A DNA stretch of 17,326 bases from Moraxellaceae bacterium (lineage in GTDB: Bacteria > Pseudomonadota > Gammaproteobacteria > Pseudomonadales > Moraxellaceae), in the NCBI GenBank assembly GCA_030146505.1, contig JASLCO010000207.1, positions 1 to 17,326 of the forward strand, written 5' to 3'. Below are positions 1-8,247 of the stretch, one piece after another (the stretch's first letter is position 1; every line of letters begins with the position of its first letter). The position numbers and the translations under genes were made by a program. Below the pieces are notes generated by a model. That model saw nothing but the letters and a program-made list of their open reading frames with translations, had not been told where the DNA came from and did not search any database.

Positions 1-1981
1 CGGTGGTGAGCGCAGTCTCACCACCGGCAGCCGACAGCACACGCTCATACACGCAAAATTCGCGCAGCAGACCCTCCCACATGGGCATGAAGCCGCGACG
101 CTGCCAGCGCTCACGCGCTTCCAGCAGGATGGCCATCAAATCCGACCACTGCTTGTCACTTTCCTGTGCGGCATAAAGCGCTTCCACCGTGCCGCCCATC
201 AAGGGGGTAAGAAAAGCCGCTTTCACACGCCCTTCACGGCCAGGCTCGGCCACCGCTTCCAGCAGGCTTTGCATTTGCGCGGCTTCTGCCGTGGCAAAAA
301 CAGAATCCTGGCTGCGTATCACCGCCGGGATGGCAGCAGCGGCAAGTGCTTCCACGACAGCACGGCCATCGCGATGTTTGGGAACGAGCACGGCAATATC
401 GCCGGGACGGAGCGGTCGCTCGCCAATTTTCACTGCTCCAGTGCGCGCTTTATTCAGCAGGCGCGAAATTTCTGCCACAGTGGCTTGCACACTGAAATCC
501 CGTGCCGCTTCCTTGCCCAGCGGCTTGTCACCTTCGGCCGGCAGCAGCCAGCACTGGAAAGGCGCTTGCGCAGGCAGCAAAGCTTCTTTGGCCGGCACGG
601 CATCCACCAGCGGAAAACCCAGATCGGACAGGAGAAAAGGATTGGTGTGTCGCGTGAACAAGCCATTCACGGCCTGCACCAACTCCGGTGTCGAGCGGCG
701 ATTGGTACCCAGGGTGTAGCGCCCTTCTGCCGACTGACGCGCACGCAGATAGGTAAAAATATCGGCACCACGGAAGCTGTAGATGGCCTGCTTGGGATCA
801 CCCACGAGATAGAGCGGCATTTCGCCGCCGCCAAACAGCTTTTCAAAAATACGGAACTGCAGCGGGTCCGTATCCTGGAATTCATCAATCAGGGCGGCGC
901 TGTAACGAGAACGGATATCGGCGGCCAGACGTTTGTCCTCCACTGCGCCTGCCAACAGGCCCAGCAGATCCTGATAGGACAGCAGGCCACGCTCCGCCTT
1001 GTGTGTCACCAACGCCGCACGCACGTCTTCCACCAGTATCCGGCGGAAATCCAGCAACAAGGCATCCGCCGCGGCAAACCATTCGGCCAGCTCATTCCAG
1101 AATTTATGCAGGGGCAGACGGCCCTTCTGCTTTTTCTTTTCGGCAAATTTTTCCGGTGTCAGCTTGCGCAGGGATTTTTCCAGACCGCCTGCACCCGACA
1201 GCCAGAAATCCAGAGCCGCCAGCATATCGTCCAGTGCCTTGTACTGGTCTTTGGCGCGGCTCAGGGCATCCGCTTCATTCACATCACGGACAATCGCTTC
1301 CCGGTCCTGCAACCAGTGCTTGTGCAGGGCCTCGCGACGCCAGGCCAGCTGCTCGGCATCAATGGCATGCTCGACGCTGCTGATTTTCAGATAGGACTTG
1401 AGCAGCAGCACTTCCACATCGCGCTGCACCACGGCGGGCGTCAGCGAGTCGGCTGCCAGCAAATCGGCCAGCAGCGGATTTTTGCAATGCCGTATCCAGG
1501 CCTCCTGGGTAAGGCCCGGCAGCCAGTCACGCTCGTCCGGCACGATATCGGGCTCGTCCAGAAGAGCCGGCAGCTGTACCTCGTCCAGCACGCGCTGACA
1601 GAAGCCGTGAATTGTGTGTATGGCGGCTTCGTCAAAAATACGCAGAGATTGCGTGATTTTTTCCACGGCCGCAGTACGCGCTTCGCCAGTGAACTTTTCC
1701 AATGCCCATTGGCAGAAAGGATCGTCACTGGCACCCGCCAGCAGAGCCTGCTCCACTTCAAAAAGACGGGAACGCAGACGTTCGCGCAGTTCCGCTGTGG
1801 CGGCCTTGGTAAACGTCACGACCAGCAGACGATCCAGCGTGGCATCGCTTTCCAGCAGCAGGCGCACATAAAGACCGGCTATCGTCCAGGTCTTGCCCGT
1901 GCCGGCGCTGGCTTCCACGAGTTGTGTACCCGCGAGAGGCAGCACATATAAATCCAGAGGTTTCAGGAGATGAGCGGCCAT
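1..1981 (-). CDS. recB: RecB, helicase-nuclease subunit of RecBCD (partial, N-terminal 660 residues)
   Basis: This is the beta subunit of exonuclease V (RecBCD), a 3'-5' SF1 helicase and nuclease that processes double-strand breaks and loads RecA. The frame is open from an ATG at 1981 to the window edge, so the C-terminal part (later helicase motifs and the nuclease domain, about 500 residues by comparison with the usual length near 1180) is missing. Visible motifs are the Walker A loop ASAGTGKT at residues 24-31, LLVVTFTKAATAELRERLR (motif Ia region) near residue 54, IHTIHGFCQRVL near 120, the Walker B box IDEFQDTDPLQ near residue 366, and LVGDPKQAIYSFRGAD (motif III) near 392. Its ATG shares one base with the recC stop (TGATG), which implies translational coupling. 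recD is expected beyond the left edge. A long ORF on the opposite strand is only its antisense shadow. Confidence 0.97.
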   Translation of the reverse strand, partial: MAAHLLKPLDLYVLPLAGTQLVEASAGTGKTWTIAGLYVRLLLESDATLDRLLVVTFTKAATAELRERLRSRLFEVEQALLAGASDDPFCQWALEKFTGEARTAAVEKITQSLRIFDEAAIHTIHGFCQRVLDEVQLPALLDEPDIVPDERDWLPGLTQEAWIRHCKNPLLADLLAADSLTPAVVQRDVEVLLLKSYLKISSVEHAIDAEQLAWRREALHKHWLQDREAIVRDVNEADALSRAKDQYKALDDMLAALDFWLSGAGGLEKSLRKLTPEKFAEKKKQKGRLPLHKFWNELAEWFAAADALLLDFRRILVEDVRAALVTHKAERGLLSYQDLLGLLAGAVEDKRLAADIRSRYSAALIDEFQDTDPLQFRIFEKLFGGGEMPLYLVGDPKQAIYSFRGADIFTYLRARQSAEGRYTLGTNRRSTPELVQAVNGLFTRHTNPFLLSDLGFPLVDAVPAKEALLPAQAPFQCWLLPAEGDKPLGKEAARDFSVQATVAEISRLLNKARTGAVKIGERPLRPGDIAVLVPKHRDGRAVVEALAAAAIPAVIRSQDSVFATAEAAQMQSLLEAVAEPGREGRVKAAFLTPLMGGTVEALYAAQESDKQWSDLMAILLEARERWQRRGFMPMWEGLLREFCVYERVLSAAGGETALTT

Positions 1982-4900
1982 CAGAGTTTCTCCAGCTCAT
2001 CCAGCAGCGGGCCGTATAAACGGTCCGCCCACTGCACAAAACGTTCATCGCAGGGATCGGCACTGCGCCAGAGCAGGTTGATCCAGGCATCCTCACCATC
2101 GCCGCTGTTGTAGTCATTGCCTACGTAAGCGGTGAAAGCGTTGTCCAGCTTCTGCTTTTGTGCATACAGCGGTGAAGCACGACGGAACAGGGGCAAAGGC
2201 AGGCTCAAACCTTCCAGCCAGGCCTCGGCAAAATCCTGCAGGGCTTCACGCGGATTGCTCACCGGAGCCAGCACGATCTCGCCATCCAGCCCCACCAGTC
2301 GGCTTTGCAGGGGAATACCGTCGGGTGCTTGCGCGCAGAGCAGCAGGTGCGCAAAACGCAGACGCAAAAGATCGGTGGCATAAACCTTGTTTTCCAGCGA
2401 TACGCGCACCAAACCCTGCGTAGTGATTTCATCCAGAGCGCCACGCCAGTTCACACCAGCCACCGTGATATCGATATCTACCGGCAGCAGTTTTTCGGCA
2501 GCCAGTTCAGCCTCGCACTCACGCAGGGATTCGATCAGCGCTGCCTCTTCCGCAAACAGGCGCTCACCCCAGGCACCACCGGGCAGGAAACCGGCAGCCC
2601 GCAGGCTGGCAGCTGTACGGCCGGCATGCGCGTAAAGCTCGCGACGCAGGGCCCGGCGATCCGTGATATCCACCGGCTCTTCCGATTGCAACGCACCTTG
2701 GGCCCAGGGAATTTCCACACCCAGACGTTCGCGCAGGAAAAAACGTTGCGGATGCGAAAGGAAGGATTCAAAACGGGCCGGACTCACTACACGGAAATCT
2801 TCACCCGCTGGTGGCAAGGCTCGCGTAAAGGCAGCGCCCTCCTCCTGAGCCTGCAAGCCAGCCAGCCGACTGGCGGCGGCAAATTGCGGCGAAAAGGAAA
2901 AGAGCTTTTTCCGCCCATCAAGACCAGGTCCATTGAAATAACGAGGACTGAAAGGCTGCAAGGCTTGCTCAGTGATGAATTGCGCACGGAAAGCTTTTTC
3001 ATCCGGCAGTGCTACGGTCGCGCGCAGCTGGTCCAGCACCTCCGCCAACACAGGCGATGGCGGCCGCAAGGTGCCATCCACTTCAGACAGGCCGACATGA
3101 CTGAGATACAGCCATTCGCGCGCCGCCATCAGCGTTTCCAGAAAAAGGTAGCGGTCATCCTGACGTCGTGAACGATCACCGGGGCGGCCATGTTCGGCCA
3201 TAAGATCAAACGGCCAGGGTTTTTGTTGACGCGGGAAAGCGCCGTCATCCATGCCCAGCACGGCAATGAAACGGAAAGGCAGGCTACGCATGGGCACCAT
3301 GGCGCAGAAAGTGACAGCGCCATGCAGAAAGCCGCGACGACTTTCCAGACCCTTGAGCTGCCGCGCCAGCCAGCGCCGCATCACGGCAAAAGACTGCGTG
3401 CCGGCTTCCGGCGCAAGACGGGCCTGCTCACGTAATTCCGCCAGTACTTCACGCACATGCTGCAGGGCAGCACGGCTATCGGGAGTTTCGGCAAAGAAAT
3501 CCGCCAGCAGTGCGTCAAAGCTGTCAGCCCAATCCTGCAGGGAGCGTGGCTGGGCCAGACGCTCTTCCCAACGCATCAGGCCTTCCACAAACAGGACAAG
3601 GCGAGCCAACACCTGCGCCTGACTGCCCGTCAGCACAGCAGCGGCCGGCACACGCCCCGAAAAACGCGCATCCGTTTCCGGCGCTGCATGCAGCGGCAAA
3701 GCAAACCCCAATTGCAGACGCGCAAGCGCATCACGCCAGGTCAACGGCACATCCTCGGGCAGACCGCGATCACGGCGATCTTGCGCATCGCGACCCCAGC
3801 GCAGATGCAATTCCTCGCACCAGCGCCGTATCAAAGGCACATCGCCTTCATCCAGCTCGAAGCGCGCACGCAGAGCCGGCTCTTCCAGCAGGGCCAACAC
3901 GGCCTCCACTTCAAAGCGCGAACCCGGCAAGGCCAGCAACTCATGGATACGCGTCAGCAGCGGCTCTTCGGTTTCCAGACGGCGGTCGGCGATGGTGTAG
4001 GGAATGGTGGCCGGCTCATGGCGCGTGGCAAACACGGCCTCCACCAGCGGCGCATAGCGCTGTATATCCGTGCACATCACCAGTACATCGTCCGGCATGA
4101 GATCCGGATTTTCCTGGAATTTCTTCAGCAACTGGTCGTGCAGCACTTCCACTTCACGCAGCGCGCTATGGCAGACCTGAACGGAAAGCGAGTCATCGTC
4201 CGCCTGCACTGCAATTTTTTCCGCAGACTCGCGCACTTTCTGCTGCAGCAAATCACTTTGCAGGGTGGCGAGGGCACGGCCCATCGCGCCGCCTTGCGCC
4301 GGCGATACAAAAGCCATGGACTGCAGGGGCTCGTTCACGCCACTGGCGGCCACGGTATTGATGAAGTCACGACCCTGCTGACCGAGTGAGGCCAGCAAGG
4401 GATGCGCACTGCCATCCCCCGCGTCTCCGCGCCTGAGTTGCCCCCAGTATTCTTCACTGGGATTGAGCAGGAAAAGATCGACTTCGATGTGCTCGCCCAG
4501 CGCGCGCAGCAATTCCCAGAAGCGCGGCGGCAAAGTGCTCACACCGAAAACCGTGAGACGCGGCGGCAGATTCGCCACGGTACCGGCACGCAGCTGCTTT
4601 TCCAGCTCCAGCAAAAGACCGGCGCGATGCGGCTGACCGCCGCGCGTGAGCTGTTGCCACAGTGCTGCTTGCCAGGGTTCATCCACACCGAGGCCGAGAC
4701 GACGCCGGCCCTCCCAGGCCGCCAGCCAGTCCGGCCGATAAATCAGGTATTGATCGAAGACATCGGCCACGCGCCAGGCCAACTCATAGCGGCCGGCCGC
4801 ATCCGCCGCCTGCCAGTTGGCAGCCAGCGCCGCACCCTGCAATTCCCTGATGCCCGGCAAGGCGGCCAGCACACGCCAGGCCAGCACTTCCGGATCAAAG

Positions 4901-5148
4901 GCAGAACGGCGCGGCACACCAGGAAATACGCGGGTGATAAGGCGCCAGACAAAAGAGGCCGGCAGCTGGAAATCGATATTCGCCGCAATGCCCTGCTTCT
5001 TCGCCAGCGCGAGCTGCAGCCAGCGCTGCATGCCCTTGCTGGGCACCAGCAGGGTTTCAGGGACAAGGGGATCGTCGGCCGGCTGGCGCACCTCGAGATA
5101 CAGAGCGAGGAGCGCGTCCAGCATATTGGACTGATAGAGATTGAGCAT
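1981..5148 (-). CDS. recC: RecC, Chi-recognition subunit of RecBCD
   Basis: This is the gamma subunit of exonuclease V. In the known complex it holds RecB and RecD together, splits the DNA strands and recognises Chi through an inactive helicase-like fold. The 1055-residue product is slightly shorter than the E. coli protein (about 1120). The N-terminus (LYQSNMLDALLALYLE, then KGMQRWLQLALAKKQGIAANIDF and LPASFVWRL) matches the strongly conserved RecC start, which supports the ATG at 5148 although no good Shine-Dalgarno sequence precedes it. Later recognisable blocks are FGVSTLPPRFWELL near residue 200, DVLVMCTDIQRYAPLVEAVF near 355, GAVTFCAMVPMRSLPFRFIAVLGMDDGAFPRQ near 615-645, and SPARFESFLSHPQRFFLRERLG in the C-terminal third. 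It is co-oriented with recB and overlaps it by one base, so the two form an operon. The frame shows no break. Confidence 0.97.
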   Translation of the reverse strand: MLNLYQSNMLDALLALYLEVRQPADDPLVPETLLVPSKGMQRWLQLALAKKQGIAANIDFQLPASFVWRLITRVFPGVPRRSAFDPEVLAWRVLAALPGIRELQGAALAANWQAADAAGRYELAWRVADVFDQYLIYRPDWLAAWEGRRRLGLGVDEPWQAALWQQLTRGGQPHRAGLLLELEKQLRAGTVANLPPRLTVFGVSTLPPRFWELLRALGEHIEVDLFLLNPSEEYWGQLRRGDAGDGSAHPLLASLGQQGRDFINTVAASGVNEPLQSMAFVSPAQGGAMGRALATLQSDLLQQKVRESAEKIAVQADDDSLSVQVCHSALREVEVLHDQLLKKFQENPDLMPDDVLVMCTDIQRYAPLVEAVFATRHEPATIPYTIADRRLETEEPLLTRIHELLALPGSRFEVEAVLALLEEPALRARFELDEGDVPLIRRWCEELHLRWGRDAQDRRDRGLPEDVPLTWRDALARLQLGFALPLHAAPETDARFSGRVPAAAVLTGSQAQVLARLVLFVEGLMRWEERLAQPRSLQDWADSFDALLADFFAETPDSRAALQHVREVLAELREQARLAPEAGTQSFAVMRRWLARQLKGLESRRGFLHGAVTFCAMVPMRSLPFRFIAVLGMDDGAFPRQQKPWPFDLMAEHGRPGDRSRRQDDRYLFLETLMAAREWLYLSHVGLSEVDGTLRPPSPVLAEVLDQLRATVALPDEKAFRAQFITEQALQPFSPRYFNGPGLDGRKKLFSFSPQFAAASRLAGLQAQEEGAAFTRALPPAGEDFRVVSPARFESFLSHPQRFFLRERLGVEIPWAQGALQSEEPVDITDRRALRRELYAHAGRTAASLRAAGFLPGGAWGERLFAEEAALIESLRECEAELAAEKLLPVDIDITVAGVNWRGALDEITTQGLVRVSLENKVYATDLLRLRFAHLLLCAQAPDGIPLQSRLVGLDGEIVLAPVSNPREALQDFAEAWLEGLSLPLPLFRRASPLYAQKQKLDNAFTAYVGNDYNSGDGEDAWINLLWRSADPCDERFVQWADRLYGPLLDELEKL

Positions 5149-5399
5149 GGGCGCGAGTGTGCCAAAGCGGCGCCGGAAAGCCCATCGCCCATGGCCGTTT
5201 TCAGCACTGGCCCTGGCCGCGACTTAGCCCATGCTGCCTGAAATTCCAGCGGCCGCTGTCGGCCTGACAATTCCTGCACAGGCCGCGACAAAGAGAAAAA
5301 GAGCTGTAACCCATTTCCCCCAATACGCCGCCGGGCGCCACCTAAGCTCACGCCGCCACACAGGACAACACAAGAAAAAGCACAGGAGGGAAGAGGCTT
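5149..5399. other. Divergent intergenic region between recC and the hydrolase gene
   Basis: About 250 bases separate the start of recC (leftwards) from the start of the hydrolase gene (rightwards), so the promoters of both should lie here. I see no convincing -35/-10 pair on either strand. The only clear signal is a strong Shine-Dalgarno sequence (AGGAGGG, 5384-5390) nine bases before the hydrolase ATG. No credible small gene is visible. Confidence 0.6.
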
Positions 5400-7391
5400 A
5401 TGAGCACTCGCAATCTGCTGCGTCTTGGCGCAGTCACATCAATCGCAGGCCTGCTTGCCGCCTGCGGCGGCTCCTCCACCAGCAATACCAGCGCCGGCAA
5501 TGGCGGCAGCGACCCTGTCAGCAATGCCACCAGCGTGGCGGCCTATCAGGCACCCGGCGTGGATATTTCCCCTGAAGTCAGCAGTCGCAGCGATGCCTCT
5601 TGCAAGCACCAGCGCCAGCTTGCCGGCGGCCGGCATTACCAGGTGACACTGACTTCGGCCAGCAACAAGACCATCAGCTTTGAAGTGATGGAGCCCAAGG
5701 TCATCGACTGCACCAAAGGCAATCCGCTGGTGCTGCAGGGCCACGGCTTCGGTGGCTCGCGCACGATAGATCCTGCCGGTACTTTTCTCGAGCGCCTGCA
5801 GGAAAACGGTTACGCGGTGGTGAGTATTGATCAGCGCGGTTTTGGCCAGAGCGGCGGCACGGTGCGCGTGATGGACCCGAATTTTGAAGGCCGCGACCTG
5901 CTGCAGATTCTGGACTGGGTGGAAAGCCATCTGGATTATCTGGCGCACCGCAAACAGGAGGATGGCAGCTATAACCTCGTAGCCGGCTCCATCGGTGGCA
6001 GCTATGGCGGCATGTACCAGCTGCTGCTCAACAATATCGACCCCAAGCATCGCCTCGATGTGCTGGCGCCGGACATCACGCCGCATGATCTGCGCTACAG
6101 CCTGAATCCCAATGGCGTGATCAAGACCGGCTGGGATCTGGTGCTGGTAGCCGGCGGCGAACTGGGCTCGGCCTCAACCGGCGCGCATGTGCCGCTGCTG
6201 GAAGGACTGGACCCGGTCATCAAGGAAACCCTGCTGCGCGGTGGCCTTTTCAATATTTTCCCCGATGGCTCCCTGCCGTTTTTCTACTACCACAGCTCGG
6301 CCTATTTCCTGGATGCCAAGCCGGCTTCGGAGCAGGAAGCGCAGGAGTTCCTGCTGTCGCCACTTTCCGGCGGACTGGGTTACGACTTCCCGGCGGTGAA
6401 GCCGGCCAAAGTCGACATCCTTTTCTCGCAAGGTTTTCGCGACACGCTCTTCAACTTCAATGACGGCTGGGCGAATTTCCTCGCCTATCGTGCGCTGGGC
6501 GGCGATGTGCGCCTCATGACCCATGAATCCGGCCATATCCTGCCGGTCAGTGTGCAGACACTGTTTGCCGCCGCGCCTGAAGGTCCGCTGCAGGATGGCG
6601 CTGCGCAACTCACCACGGCACTGGCGCAACTGCCGGTGAATCTGCCGGAATTCCAGGCCCCGGCCGGCAGCAGCAATTGCGGCAGTCTGGACAAGGACGA
6701 TGCCACGCTGGCTTTCTTCAACCAGAAACTGGATCCGCCCTCACCCGAAACCATTCCGGCAGAAGTGCAGTCCGGGCTTGACCAGCTCAAGGATCACATC
6801 TGCGTTTCACTGACTCCCGCAGCCGGCAGCACCGCCGCAAAAAGCAGCATGGTGAAACTGGAGGACTTCCAGGCACCGGGCGAACCTGGCGCCAGCAAAC
6901 GCACGATGGCGGATGTGAATGCGGCGCTCATTCCTGCCGGCAATGGTGTGCTGGGCCTGCTCTCACCGGTTCTGCCGACTTTTGTACCGCTGACATTGCC
7001 GGCCAGCGCGGCCAATCTGCGCACCGTGGCCGGCATAGGCGAGCTGGATATCTCGGTGAATCCTTCACTGCCCATCAATGGCTGCACACTGAGCGCGCTG
7101 CTGCCGGGGGAAATCCCCCTGCGCGGTTGCGACAGCATCATCTGGATTGGCATTGCGGCGAAGAAAGGGCTGGGCGCTGTGCGCCTGCTGGATGACCAGC
7201 TCACGCCGGTGCGTGGTCTGGGTGCGCACAAGCTGGACATGACGGGTATCGCCGAGCCGCTGCAGGATGGCGAAGTGCTGGGCCTCGCCATCTATGGCTT
7301 CCACCCGCAATATCCCATCAGCATCTCGCGCGATGTGCTGGTTCCGGCGGTGAATGTCACAGGCAAGGTGGCCCTGCCGCTCATGCCCTGA
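5400..7391 (+). CDS. Secreted lipoprotein, alpha/beta hydrolase of CocE/NonD (S15-like) type
   Basis: The 663-residue product starts with a short basic n-region, a hydrophobic stretch and a lipobox L19-A20-A21-C22 followed by a Gly/Ser/Asn-rich linker, so it should be exported and lipid-anchored. The catalytic region (about residues 70-400) has an alpha/beta hydrolase layout: strand plus LQGHGFGGSR (oxyanion region), IDQRGFGQSGG, and the nucleophile elbow GGSYGG with Ser201, which is the form usual in CocE/X-Pro dipeptidyl-peptidase-like hydrolases. Asp348 (GFRDTLF) and His379 (ESGHILP) are likely triad partners. Residues from about 430 to 663 form an extra C-terminal region that I do not recognise. 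Six cysteines remain after the lipidated one (68, 104, 427, 468, 562, 577), so disulfides are likely. The substrate cannot be read from the sequence; esterase or peptidase activity are both possible. A strong Shine-Dalgarno site supports the start, and a hairpin follows the stop, so the gene is probably a single-gene unit. Confidence 0.88.
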   Translation: MSTRNLLRLGAVTSIAGLLAACGGSSTSNTSAGNGGSDPVSNATSVAAYQAPGVDISPEVSSRSDASCKHQRQLAGGRHYQVTLTSASNKTISFEVMEPKVIDCTKGNPLVLQGHGFGGSRTIDPAGTFLERLQENGYAVVSIDQRGFGQSGGTVRVMDPNFEGRDLLQILDWVESHLDYLAHRKQEDGSYNLVAGSIGGSYGGMYQLLLNNIDPKHRLDVLAPDITPHDLRYSLNPNGVIKTGWDLVLVAGGELGSASTGAHVPLLEGLDPVIKETLLRGGLFNIFPDGSLPFFYYHSSAYFLDAKPASEQEAQEFLLSPLSGGLGYDFPAVKPAKVDILFSQGFRDTLFNFNDGWANFLAYRALGGDVRLMTHESGHILPVSVQTLFAAAPEGPLQDGAAQLTTALAQLPVNLPEFQAPAGSSNCGSLDKDDATLAFFNQKLDPPSPETIPAEVQSGLDQLKDHICVSLTPAAGSTAAKSSMVKLEDFQAPGEPGASKRTMADVNAALIPAGNGVLGLLSPVLPTFVPLTLPASAANLRTVAGIGELDISVNPSLPINGCTLSALLPGEIPLRGCDSIIWIGIAAKKGLGAVRLLDDQLTPVRGLGAHKLDMTGIAEPLQDGEVLGLAIYGFHPQYPISISRDVLVPAVNVTGKVALPLMP

Positions 7392-7402
7392 GTCTCCAGG
7401 CC

Positions 7403-7443
7403 CCGGAATCTGCCTGAGAGGACTGTCGGCAGGCAGATTCCGG
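7403..7443 (+). terminator. Stem-loop after the hydrolase gene, probable terminator
   Basis: A perfect 14-base-pair inverted repeat (CCGGAATCTGCCTG, then CAGGCAGATTCCGG) with a 13-base loop begins 12 bases after the hydrolase stop. It is GC-rich, but only a weak T-bearing stretch (CATCCTTAATT) follows, so it is not a textbook intrinsic terminator. It lies just before the dusA start and would separate the two transcription units. It could also act on leftward transcripts. Confidence 0.6.
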
Positions 7444-7490
7444 CCCATCCTTAATTGCCCCTTCATGGCTGCTGGGCGAGAATCCGCGCC

Positions 7491-7583
7491 ATGAAAACCC
7501 TGCCTCTTCCCGCCACGCCTTTTACCGGCCCCAAAGTGTTGTCCGTTGCGCCCATGATGGACTGTACAAGCATTAAAAAATAA
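7491..7583 (+). pseudogene. dusA: 5' fragment of dusA, cut by prophage integration
   Basis: An ATG at 7491 opens a frame whose residues 15-26 read KVLSVAPMMDCT. This matches the N-terminal FMN-binding start of tRNA-dihydrouridine synthase A (the enzyme that makes dihydrouridine in the D-loop of tRNA; E. coli has LSVAPMLDWT at the same place). In DusA the next residues are normally DRH followed by an aromatic-rich helix. Here the frame continues as SIKK and stops at 7583, so at most 26 codons are genuine dusA. The remaining 300 or so codons are absent from the window and should resume past the far end of the prophage. The gene is either inactive here or rebuilt at the other junction with a phage-supplied 5' end. 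Confidence 0.82.
7545..7565. other. Probable attL of the prophage within dusA
   Basis: The match to DusA ends within or just after the codons for VAPMMDCT, so the crossover core should lie in about 7545-7565 (GTTGCGCCCATGATGGACTG and the bases right after it). Tailed phages and genomic islands with dusA-specific tyrosine integrases are known to use this 5' part of dusA. The exact core cannot be fixed without attR, which is outside the window. Whether the Cys codon at 7563-7565 belongs to host or phage is uncertain, because many DusA proteins have Trp there. Confidence 0.65.
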
Positions 7584-7629
7584 TCCATATTTTTCATGGA
7601 GATAACCACTCCAAAGAATGCCATGGTGC

Positions 7630-7660
7630 ATTTTTGGTAGCACTTTGCCGTACCAAAAAT
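7630..7660. repeat. 10-bp perfect inverted repeat between the last phage gene and attL
   Basis: ATTTTTGGTA (7630-7639) and TACCAAAAAT (7651-7660) form a perfect palindrome with an 11-base spacer. It touches the stop codon of the last phage gene and lies about 65-95 bases from attL. It may end leftward late transcription, although the stem is AT-rich and no U-run follows. Alternatively it could be a protein-binding site (integrase arm or excisionase) in the attachment region. Confidence 0.55.
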
Positions 7661-8247
7661 CACCAGCGGAACGTTGCTGTCAGGCCAATTGGCGGAAACT
7701 TATCCTCAGATTTCGGCGTAAGAACTATCACGCCGAGGCGCGCTGGCAATGCCTCAATGTCTCGTTCGTATATCCCGCCCCATCGACCATCCAGGAACAC
7801 TGGACCGGCAGCGTTGGGATGGCGCCTCTGCGCTAGTGCTGGAGTTGGCGTGAAGGTGGCCTTGTCTATCGCGACTCCATTACTTTTGAGAATCAAATCC
7901 TGTTGTCCGTCACCTTTACGAACCAAGGCCATGTCCAGGCCGATTGCTGGACAAATCAATGGCTCGCAGATAGGAGGAATCGGCTTGTTGTCAGGAGAGA
8001 CTGGTTTCTGAGATCGGAAGGTAACGTGGCCTGTGGCAGCAGGCTTGCTCTGCTTCGGGGTATTCATTGCCGGCTTCACGGCCCCAGCCACAACAGCGGC
8101 CACAACGGAGTCATCCTTCTGCGTCTGTTGGGGATGCTCGATGACAGCAACGACATCTTGCTTTTCGTAGTAGTGGCAACCAATCCATCCGGCGGTGACC
8201 AGGAGCGCTGAATAAGCCAAGGAGGCAATGGCATCACGGGGCTTCAT
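7660..8247 (-). CDS. Membrane-anchored phage protein of unknown function, last gene of the lysis cassette
   Basis: The 195-residue product has an N-terminal hydrophobic segment (about residues 7-24) ending at Cys24, then a polar, Pro-rich stretch (about 40-95) and a C-terminal part that ends with alternating hydrophobic residues and a terminal TATFRW. The WIGC sequence is not a canonical lipobox, so a signal anchor is more likely than a lipoprotein. The ATG at 8247 overlaps the end of the holin candidate by 14 bases and has a good Shine-Dalgarno sequence (AAGGAAG) about seven bases upstream. Its place after endolysin and holin candidates suggests a spanin or other envelope-disrupting role, but I see neither the coiled coil of an Rz-type inner spanin nor the C-terminal membrane helix of a unimolecular spanin. 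I do not recognise the family. Confidence 0.75.
   Translation of the reverse strand: MKPRDAIASLAYSALLVTAGWIGCHYYEKQDVVAVIEHPQQTQKDDSVVAAVVAGAVKPAMNTPKQSKPAATGHVTFRSQKPVSPDNKPIPPICEPLICPAIGLDMALVRKGDGQQDLILKSNGVAIDKATFTPTPALAQRRHPNAAGPVFLDGRWGGIYERDIEALPARLGVIVLTPKSEDKFPPIGLTATFRW

Noticed and set aside
1..26. Perfect 10-bp inverted repeat with a 6-base spacer at the left edge
   Set aside because: It lies inside the recB coding region, encodes a normal RecB segment, and has no T-run or neighbouring gene border, so chance is the simplest explanation.
269..1951. Open frame of 560 codons on the plus strand opposite recB
   Set aside because: The minus strand encodes a clear RecB with all expected motifs over the whole stretch. 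The plus-strand peptide is rich in Gln, His and Arg, as expected for an antisense shadow of high-GC coding DNA.
2305..5241. Several plus-strand open frames of 280-310 codons opposite recC
   Set aside because: They are antisense shadows of recC with the same Arg/Gln/His bias, and none has a recognisable domain.
5400..7391. Hydrolase gene as part of the prophage cargo
   Set aside because: It lies on the host side of the dusA junction and is separated from it by its own hairpin, and its base and codon character matches recBC.
7463..7663. Minus-strand ORF of 66 codons crossing the attL junction
   Set aside because: It runs across the host-phage border and opposite the dusA start, has no ribosome binding site, and its peptide has no recognisable feature.
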